In this document: positions 1 to 5,605 of the stretch, piece by piece
Numbering within the stretch: the first letter of the stretch is position 1
How the letters are laid out: each line of letters opens with the position of its first letter
DNA from: Oscillospiraceae bacterium
Lineage (GTDB): Bacteria > Bacillota > Clostridia > Oscillospirales > Oscillospiraceae
Assembly: GCA_902783825.1 (NCBI GenBank)
Contig: CACZSJ010000211.1
Span: 1 to 5,605 of the forward strand
Direction: 5' to 3'
Length of the DNA stretch: 5,605 nt
Program-made: the position numbers and the translations under genes
Notes under the pieces: generated by a model
The model's input: the letters and a program-made list of their open reading frames with translations, nothing else
Database searches by the model: none
What the model was told of the DNA's origin: nothing

Positions 1-1206
1 CCCGCCGAGACGGTCGCCGCCAGCTCCTGCCCAAGGCGGATCGCCGTATATACACGCCCGCTCAGTCTTTCGGAGCGGCAGGCCGCGGAAACGGTAATCC
101 AGACGCCACCGCTTTACGGCGCGGGACTTCCTCAGGATTGCGGTGTCAACGAGGCGCTTGTACAAGGCCAAGCTCTCTCCGCCATGCATGTGGTGGATTT
201 GTTTCGCCTGCTGCTGCCTCTGATTCGCAAGCCCCAAAACGGTTGTTTTGCCGCAACGGAAACCTCTACGGACTCGCCGGGCGCCCTTTGTTTTTCTCCC
301 AGCATTTCCCAAGAGGACGGCGTACGGGCGCTGCAGCTTCTGGCCGCCTATCCGGAGCGCCGCTACTACGATGACACGGCTTACGACGGTCGCCTGCACG
401 CGCTGCAAGCGGTGCAGATGCGGATTCTTTTGGAGTTTGACCGAGTCTGCCGGGAGCATAAGATCCAGTATTTCATTGCCGGCGGTTCCCTCCTGGGCGC
501 CATCCGGGATCAAGACTTCATCCCTTGGGACGACGATATCGACGTATGTATGGACCGGCCCAACTATGAACGGCTGTGCGCGGTTGCCTCCACGGCCTTC
601 GGTGAGGAATTTTTCTTCCAGACCTACGAGACCGACCCCTCCTATTGCAGCCCCTTTTCCAAGCTGCGCCTGAAAGGAACCCGTTTCTCCACCCCGTTCT
701 CCAGCCAGTTTACCGACATGCACAATGAGGTCTTTCTTGACATCTTTGTCCATGACAGTGCTCCCCGCTCCCGCGTTTTGTACCGGGCCCATATCTTTCT
801 CACGCTGCTGGCCCATTCCATGGTCTTCCATAAGTGGAGCGGGACTCCCATGCACTTCTACGGTCGATTCAAGCTCCTCTGCAAAGCTGCCACTTGGTTC
901 ATTCGGCATCGATCCATGGATCGTCTCAAAGCCTTTGATCATAAGGTGCTGACCCTTTGGAACCGCTTCGATACCGGCTATCTCTATGACGGTACCGGGA
1001 CCCATTTGCGCAACGGCATTTTTCCTGCATCCTTACTTCAGAGCAGCACGGAAGCGGATTTCGGCGGCTACCGTCTCCCCGTCCCCATCGGCTACGACGC
1101 GTATCTGCGCTTTCTCTACGGGGACGACTATATGCAGTGGCCGCGCCCCGGTCAGCGCTGTGTTCATCACGAGGCCGTGGAATTCTCTTTGGGCCCCTAC
1201 GCATAA
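1..1206 (+). CDS. LicD-family phosphotransferase, 5'-partial, with an epimerase-like N-terminal region
   Basis: The C-terminal two thirds (from about codon 135, base 403) is a LicD-type nucleotidyltransferase-fold domain. GGSLLGAIR lies at 481-507, the metal-binding acidic motif PWDDDIDV at 523-546, and the closing YGDDYM...HH signature at 1117-1170. LicD proteins transfer phosphocholine or a related phospho-group onto teichoic acid, lipopolysaccharide or other surface glycans; the substrate here cannot be read from the sequence. The frame has no stop from base 1, and about two thirds of codons in 1-183 end in G or C, as expected of coding DNA. The ATG at 184 has no Shine-Dalgarno sequence before it and there is no in-frame ATG, GTG or TTG earlier in the window, so the true start is probably to the left. 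The leading region, with VIQTPPLYGAG at 94-126 and MHVVDLFRLLLPLI at 184-225, resembles the end of an extended short-chain dehydrogenase (sugar epimerase). That part is inference. No membrane segment is obvious. The stop is TAA at 1204. The gene is convergent with rpoC. Confidence 0.85.
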   Translation, partial: PAETVAASSCPRRIAVYTRPLSLSERQAAETVIQTPPLYGAGLPQDCGVNEALVQGQALSAMHVVDLFRLLLPLIRKPQNGCFAATETSTDSPGALCFSPSISQEDGVRALQLLAAYPERRYYDDTAYDGRLHALQAVQMRILLEFDRVCREHKIQYFIAGGSLLGAIRDQDFIPWDDDIDVCMDRPNYERLCAVASTAFGEEFFFQTYETDPSYCSPFSKLRLKGTRFSTPFSSQFTDMHNEVFLDIFVHDSAPRSRVLYRAHIFLTLLAHSMVFHKWSGTPMHFYGRFKLLCKAATWFIRHRSMDRLKAFDHKVLTLWNRFDTGYLYDGTGTHLRNGIFPASLLQSSTEADFGGYRLPVPIGYDAYLRFLYGDDYMQWPRPGQRCVHHEAVEFSLGPYA

Positions 1207-1232
1207 GACCTATACAACCACACACGCGAATA

Positions 1233-1272
1233 AATGAGCACCGACAACCCTTGCAGGTTGTCGGTGCTTGTT
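1233..1272. terminator. Probable bidirectional intrinsic terminator between the LicD gene and rpoC
   Basis: A perfect 13-base-pair stem, 1237-1249 with 1256-1268, closes a 6-base loop (CTTGCA). Wobble and A-T pairs can extend it to about 1233/1272. It lies 30 bases after the LicD stop and 27 bases before the rpoC stop codon on the opposite strand. Read on the minus strand (end of rpoBC), it is preceded by an A-rich patch and followed by CATTTATTC, a moderately U-rich tail. Read on the plus strand, the tail is only TTGTT, so termination of the LicD transcript may be weaker. The rest of the 89-base gap shows nothing else I can support. Confidence 0.8.
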
Positions 1273-1295
1273 CATGATATGCTTTTCGATCGCTC

Positions 1296-4200
1296 TTACA
1301 GCGCGTTGGTCTTGCTGACCAGGGCGGACAAGTCCACATACTCCTCCGGAGAGGCGCTGATGCTCTCGTCGGTCTCCGCCTGGAAGTCCCGATAGACAGC
1401 CAGACCGGAGCCGGCAGGAATCAGCTTGCCGATGATGACGTTCTCCTTCAGACCCACCAGGTGGTCAACCTTGCCCTTGATGGCGGCGTCGGTCAGAACC
1501 TTGGTGGTCTCCTGGAAGGAGGCCGCCGACAAGAAGCTCTCTGTGGCCAGAGACGCTTTGGTAATGCCCATCAGCAGCTGCGTGTAGGTGGCCGGGCTCA
1601 AATCTTCCTCACCCGCGGCTATCCGCTCTTCCACCTTCCGGTTGGCTGCCTTGACGGTGGCGATATCCACTGTGGCGCCGGAAAGCAGATCGGTGCTTCC
1701 GGCCTCTTCCACCCGAACCTTGCGCATCATCTGCCGGACAATCACTTCAATGTGCTTGTCGTTGATGTCAACGCCCTGCTGGCGGTACACTTTCTGAACC
1801 TCACTGGTGATATAGCTGCGCACGCCCTGACGCCCGAAAGCGTCGTCGTTGATGCCGCGGATTCGCAGCACATCGTGGGGATTGAGCGCGCCGGAGGTCA
1901 ACTCCTGGCCCCGATCCACATGATCGCCATTGTGCACCAGAATGCCCGCGGAATGAGGCACTGTGTACACGTTGGTGCTGCCCTCTTCCTCATTGGTGAC
2001 GGTGATGGCGTACATGACGCCCTTCTTCGCCTCCTCGATGGAGACCGTACCGGAGCTTTCCGAAAGAATGGCCATTTTCTTGGGCTTGCGAGCCTCAAAC
2101 AGCTCTTCAACACGGGGCAGACCCTGGGTGATATCATCGCCCGCGACGCCGCCGGTGTGGAAGGTACGCATGGTCAGCTGGGTGCCGGGCTCGCCAATGG
2201 ACTGGGCCGCGATCACGCCCACCGCCTCGCCGGCGTTGACCGGTCTGCCGATGGCCAGATTGATGCCGTAGCACTTGGCGCAGACGCCGGATCTGGCTTC
2301 ACAGGTAAGCACGCTGCGGATATAGGCCTTGTGGATCCCATGGCGCTCCAGAACCTCCGCATCCTCGGGCATGAGCATGTGGTTGGTCTCGAACAGCACC
2401 TCTCCGGTGGTCGGATCGGTGATGGGCGCTGCCGGGAAGCGTCCGTGAATGGCTGTACCAAAGGTCTCCACCAGCTGTCCCCTGTCGTACACGGCAGAAG
2501 CCCAAACGCCCTCACTGGTGCCGCAGTCGCTTTCGCGGATAATCACTTCCTGGCAGACGTCTACCATACGGCGGGTCAGATAACCGGAGTCCGCGGTACG
2601 CAGCGCCGTATCGGCCATGCCCTTACGGGCGCCTCTGGTGGAGATGAAATACTCCAGAACAGACAGGCCCTCACGGAAGTTGGACTTGATGGGGATTTCG
2701 ATGGTCTTACCGGCGGTATTGGCCATCAGGCCACGCATACCGGCCAGCTGACGGATCTGGTTCATGGATCCACGTGCGCCGGAGTTTGCCATCATATAAA
2801 TGGGATTGTACTCGTCCAAGCAGTTTTGCAGCGCGTCGGTCACATTCTTGGTGGTCTTTTCCCATTCGGAAACCACCAGGCGGTAACGCTCGTCATCGGT
2901 GATGAAGCCGCGCTTATACTGCCGCTCGATGTTCACCACTTCCTGCTCGGTCTCATGGATCAGCTCCTGCTTGATATTCGGAACCGTCATGTCCGCCACG
3001 GAGATGGTGATTGCGCCCTTGGTGGAATACTTGTAGCCCAGCGCCTTGATGCTGTCCAGCACCTCGGCGGAAATGGTGAAGCCGTATTTCTGGATGCAGC
3101 GGTCGATGATATCGCCCAACTGCTTCTTGCCCACCTGGAAGCTGATTTCGTGGTCAAAGGCATGCTCCGGATCGCTGCGATTCACATAGCCCAGATCCTG
3201 AGGGATCGGCTCGTTGAAAATGATGCGACCCACGGTGGTGACTATGGTCTTCTTGACTTCCACACTGTCGATGGTTTTGGTGACGCGCAGGCGAATGGGC
3301 GCGTGCAGCCCCACGTCGCCCTCGTTGTAGGCCATAATGGCCTCGTTGGCGTCCCGGTACATGAGGGTGGGCAAATACGTGGCAGGCTTCTGCTTGTTGC
3401 TCTCTGCCTCCAGATTCTTGGCGTACAGCTCGTCGCCGTCCACAACGCTGCCGGCTTCCAATCCGGTATCGCCCGGATCGTCCACAATCAGACGCTCCGC
3501 ACCCTTTTCCTGGCTGCCGATGCGAACCATCGTCAGGTAATAGGAGCCCAGAATCATATCCTGGGTGGGTACCGTAACGGGATGCCCGTCCTGGGGACGC
3601 AGCAGGTTGTTCGCGGAGAGCATCAAAATGCGGGCCTCCGCCTGGGCTTCCGCAGACAGCGGAACATGAATGGCCATCTGGTCGCCGTCAAAGTCGGCGT
3701 TGTAGGCCGTGCAGACCAGGGGATGCAGGCGCAGGGCGCGGCCCTCCACCAGGATCGGTTCAAATGCCTGGATGCCCAGACGGTGCAGCGTAGGCGCACG
3801 GTTGAGCAGCACCGGATGCTCCTTGATCACATCCTCCAGCGCGTCCCATACCTCAGTCCGCTGCTTATCCACCATTTTCTTGGCAGATTTGATGTTGTTG
3901 GCAACGCCGTCCGCCACCAACTTCTTCATGACGAAGGGGCGGAACAGCTCGATGGCCATTTCCTTAGGCACGCCGCACTGGTAAATCTTCAGGTCCGGCC
4001 CGACCACAATCACGCTTCGGCCGGAATAGTCCACGCGCTTGCCCAGCAGATTCTGACGGAAGCGGCCCTGCTTACCCTTGAGCATATCGCTCAAAGACTT
4101 CAGCGGGCGGGAATTGGCGCCGGTCACCGCTCTGCCGCGGCGGCCGTTGTCGATCAGCGCGTCCACTGCCTCCTGGAGCATGCGCTTCTCGTTGCGCACG

Positions 4201-5036
4201 ATGATGTCGGGCGCATTGAGCTGCTGCAGTCTCTTGAGACGGTTGTTACGGTTGATTACCCGGCGATAGAGGTCGTTCAGATCCGAGGTGGCAAAGCGTC
4301 CGCCGTCCAGCTGAACCATGGGACGGATCTCCGGCGGAATCACAGGCAGGATGTCAATGACCATCCATTCCGGGCGATTGCCGCTCTGGCGGAAAGCCTC
4401 CACCACTTCCAGGCGCTTAACGATCTTGGCCTTTTTCTGGCCACTGGCGGTTTTCAGCTCTTCCCGCAGCTGGGCGGCAAGCTCTTCGCAATCAATCTGC
4501 TCAAGCAGCTTCTTGATGGCCTCGGCGCCGATGCCGGCCTCAAAATCGTCCTCGTACTTTTCCCGCATCTCCCGATACTCTCTCTCCGAGAGGATCTGGC
4601 AGCGTTCCAGCGGGGTAAAGCCCGGATCGATGACAATATAGTTGGCAAAATACAGGACCTTCTCCAGCATACGGGGCGTCAGATCCAGCATCAGCCCCAT
4701 GCGGCTGGGGATGCCCTTGAAATACCAGATATGGCTCACAGGGGCGGCCAGCTCAATGTGACCCATGCGCTCCCGGCGCACCTTGCTCTTGGTGACTTCC
4801 ACGCCGCAGCGGTCACAGATCTTGCCCTTGTAACGGATCTTCTTATACTTGCCGCAGTGGCACTCCCAGTCCTTGGTGGGTCCAAAAATCCGCTCGCAGA
4901 ACAGGCCGTCCCGCTCGGGCTTGAGGGTTCTGTAGTTGATGGTCTCCGGCTTTTTCACTTCGCCGTAGGACCAGCTGAGGATCATCTCAGGGGAGGCAAT
5001 ACCAATCTGGATGGCGTCAAAGGGTGTGTAACTCAT
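1296..5036 (-). CDS. rpoC: DNA-directed RNA polymerase subunit beta'
   Basis: This is the catalytic beta' subunit of RNA polymerase, which forms the clamp, the bridge helix and the Mg-binding active site with beta. The gene is complete at 1246 residues, against about 1200 in Bacillus subtilis. The N-terminal zinc-binding site is C59, C61, C74, C77. Conserved landmarks follow: LLNRAPTLHRLG at 410-421; the active-site loop NADFDGDQ at 446-453 with aspartates 448, 450 and 452; the bridge-helix region MMANSGARGSMNQIRQLAGM at about 748-767; trigger-loop sequence through ISTRGARKGMADTALRTADS at 798-817; the second zinc site C838, C912, C919, C922; and MRTFHTGG at 956-963. The start is fixed by a strong AGGAGG seven bases upstream and by family agreement from about residue 12 (IGIASPEMI). 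The ATG overlaps the rpoB stop as ATGA. About 40-50 residues around 505-558 look extra compared with the Bacillus and Clostridium proteins I remember. All catalytic residues are present, so the protein should be functional. Confidence 0.99.
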   Translation of the reverse strand: MSYTPFDAIQIGIASPEMILSWSYGEVKKPETINYRTLKPERDGLFCERIFGPTKDWECHCGKYKKIRYKGKICDRCGVEVTKSKVRRERMGHIELAAPVSHIWYFKGIPSRMGLMLDLTPRMLEKVLYFANYIVIDPGFTPLERCQILSEREYREMREKYEDDFEAGIGAEAIKKLLEQIDCEELAAQLREELKTASGQKKAKIVKRLEVVEAFRQSGNRPEWMVIDILPVIPPEIRPMVQLDGGRFATSDLNDLYRRVINRNNRLKRLQQLNAPDIIVRNEKRMLQEAVDALIDNGRRGRAVTGANSRPLKSLSDMLKGKQGRFRQNLLGKRVDYSGRSVIVVGPDLKIYQCGVPKEMAIELFRPFVMKKLVADGVANNIKSAKKMVDKQRTEVWDALEDVIKEHPVLLNRAPTLHRLGIQAFEPILVEGRALRLHPLVCTAYNADFDGDQMAIHVPLSAEAQAEARILMLSANNLLRPQDGHPVTVPTQDMILGSYYLTMVRIGSQEKGAERLIVDDPGDTGLEAGSVVDGDELYAKNLEAESNKQKPATYLPTLMYRDANEAIMAYNEGDVGLHAPIRLRVTKTIDSVEVKKTIVTTVGRIIFNEPIPQDLGYVNRSDPEHAFDHEISFQVGKKQLGDIIDRCIQKYGFTISAEVLDSIKALGYKYSTKGAITISVADMTVPNIKQELIHETEQEVVNIERQYKRGFITDDERYRLVVSEWEKTTKNVTDALQNCLDEYNPIYMMANSGARGSMNQIRQLAGMRGLMANTAGKTIEIPIKSNFREGLSVLEYFISTRGARKGMADTALRTADSGYLTRRMVDVCQEVIIRESDCGTSEGVWASAVYDRGQLVETFGTAIHGRFPAAPITDPTTGEVLFETNHMLMPEDAEVLERHGIHKAYIRSVLTCEARSGVCAKCYGINLAIGRPVNAGEAVGVIAAQSIGEPGTQLTMRTFHTGGVAGDDITQGLPRVEELFEARKPKKMAILSESSGTVSIEEAKKGVMYAITVTNEEEGSTNVYTVPHSAGILVHNGDHVDRGQELTSGALNPHDVLRIRGINDDAFGRQGVRSYITSEVQKVYRQQGVDINDKHIEVIVRQMMRKVRVEEAGSTDLLSGATVDIATVKAANRKVEERIAAGEEDLSPATYTQLLMGITKASLATESFLSAASFQETTKVLTDAAIKGKVDHLVGLKENVIIGKLIPAGSGLAVYRDFQAETDESISASPEEYVDLSALVSKTNAL

Positions 5037-5605
5037 TCCATATCCTCCTCACTCTCATCGTAATCCGTATCGTAGTCCTCGCCGAACTCGTCCTCCGGCA
5101 CGTCCTCAATGCTGTAGCCCTCGGCTTCGATCTCGCGGTCGTCCGCCTGGTACAGCTCATCCTTCAATTCGGGGATGAAATCATCCTCGTCGTCATCCTT
5201 CAGCTCGATCTCGTTGCCTTCTTCATCCAGCACACGGATATCCAGGCAAAGGCTCTGCAGCTCCTTGACCAGCACCTTGAAGGATTCCGGCACGCCAGGC
5301 TGTGGGATATTGTTGCCCTTGACGATGGCCTCATAGGTCTTGACACGGCCCGTCACGTCGTCCGACTTGACAGTCAGGATCTCCTGCAGCGTGTATGCGG
5401 CGCCGTAGGCCTCCAGCGCCCAGACTTCCATCTCGCCGAAGCGCTGGCCGCCAAATTGGGCCTTGCCGCCCAGAGGCTGCTGGGTAACCAGGCTGTATGG
5501 ACCGGTAGAGCGGGCATGGATCTTATCATCCACCAGGTGGTGCAGCTTCAGGAAGTACACCCAGCCCACAGTCACGTCGTTATCAAACTTCTCGCCGGTG
5601 CGGCC
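5033..5605 (-). CDS. rpoB: DNA-directed RNA polymerase subunit beta, C-terminal part (5'-truncated by the window)
   Basis: The last 190 codons of the beta subunit are visible; the gene continues past the right edge, so no true start is in the window, and the GTG at 5573-5575 is an internal valine. The segment begins in the conserved region contacting beta' (LHHLVDDKIHARSTGPYS at visible residues 21-38). It continues through the C-terminal Rpb2 domain 7 (GGQRFGEMEVWALEAYGAAY at 52-71, then a typical YEAIVKG at 91-97), which packs against the beta' clamp. The family core ends near visible residue 135. After it comes a 55-residue tail with 29 Asp or Glu residues, an acidic extension of the kind seen in some Firmicutes RpoB proteins. 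The TGA stop overlaps the rpoC ATG by four bases. The rifampicin-binding region lies in the missing N-terminal part, so resistance status cannot be judged. Confidence 0.99.
   Translation of the reverse strand, partial: GRTGEKFDNDVTVGWVYFLKLHHLVDDKIHARSTGPYSLVTQQPLGGKAQFGGQRFGEMEVWALEAYGAAYTLQEILTVKSDDVTGRVKTYEAIVKGNNIPQPGVPESFKVLVKELQSLCLDIRVLDEEGNEIELKDDDEDDFIPELKDELYQADDREIEAEGYSIEDVPEDEFGEDYDTDYDESEEDME
5044..5049 (-). promoter_or_regulatory. rpoC ribosome binding site inside the end of rpoB
   Basis: The minus strand reads AGGAGG followed by seven bases and then the rpoC ATG at 5036, an ideal Shine-Dalgarno and spacing. It lies within the Glu-Glu-Asp codons of the rpoB acidic tail. Together with the ATGA stop/start overlap this supports translational coupling, which would help keep beta and beta' in equal amounts. 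It also settles the choice of the rpoC start. Confidence 0.93.

Noticed and set aside
184..186. The ATG at 184 as the start of the LicD gene
   Set aside because: No Shine-Dalgarno sequence precedes it, the frame is open to the left edge with coding-like third positions, and the residues around it fit the inside of an epimerase-like domain.
248..673. A 141-codon plus-strand frame inside the LicD gene, and a 78-codon one at 138-374
   Set aside because: Both lie in other frames over the LicD coding sequence, where the LicD motifs fix the true frame. Their translations are Arg/Pro/Ser-rich and match nothing.
926..1339. A 137-codon minus-strand frame across the LicD end, the gap and the rpoC end
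   Set aside because: It overlaps two well-supported genes and runs through the terminator hairpin. Its Arg/Cys-rich translation looks like an out-of-frame shadow.
1461..5063. A 1200-codon open frame on the plus strand, antisense to almost all of rpoC
   Set aside because: It is codon-aligned with rpoC, so its stops could arise only from rpoC codons TTA, CTA or TCA, which a GC-rich, highly expressed gene avoids. The translation resembles no family, and rpoC on the other strand is unmistakable. It is an artefact of codon bias.
1..5605. A mobile element, CRISPR array, tRNA/rRNA gene or defence system
   Set aside because: I found no direct repeat arrays, terminal inverted repeats, transposase or integrase motifs, or RNA gene signatures. 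Apart from the 89-base gap, the window is filled by three genes.

Overview
The window looks like chromosomal DNA from a GC-rich member of the Clostridia, probably Oscillospiraceae (Ruminococcaceae)-like. Evidence is the Firmicutes-type RpoC start (wording close to 'GEVKKPETINYRTLKPERDG'), the short RpoC without the large proteobacterial insertions, an acidic RpoB tail, and strong G/C preference at third codon positions. The family-level placement is recalled resemblance, not a computed result.

Layout: (1) Positions 1-1206, plus strand, hold a LicD-family transferase gene. Its frame is already open at the left edge, so the gene is most likely cut by the window and does not begin at the ATG at 184. 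About 130 visible codons precede the LicD domain, and they resemble the C-terminal part of an NAD-dependent sugar epimerase/dehydratase, which suggests a fused cell-surface glycan enzyme. (2) The 89-base gap at 1207-1295 holds one strong hairpin between two convergent genes, probably a shared bidirectional terminator. (3) Positions 1296-5036, minus strand, hold a complete rpoC (1246 codons) with all the expected catalytic and zinc-binding residues. (4) Positions 5033-5605, minus strand, hold the last 190 codons of rpoB, whose stop overlaps the rpoC start as ATGA.

rpoB and rpoC form one transcription unit running right to left and encode the beta and beta' subunits of RNA polymerase. The rpoC ribosome binding site lies inside the last codons of rpoB, so their translation is probably coupled. 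The unit ends just after rpoC; the ribosomal protein/fusA (str) genes that follow rpoC in many Firmicutes are not here. The LicD gene is unrelated to transcription and meets rpoBC tail to tail.

Most of the window is ordinary housekeeping sequence. I see no mobile element, CRISPR array, RNA gene or defence system. The points worth a second look are the LicD N-terminal extension, an apparent extra segment of about 40-50 residues in RpoC, and the acidic RpoB tail that also carries the rpoC ribosome binding site.
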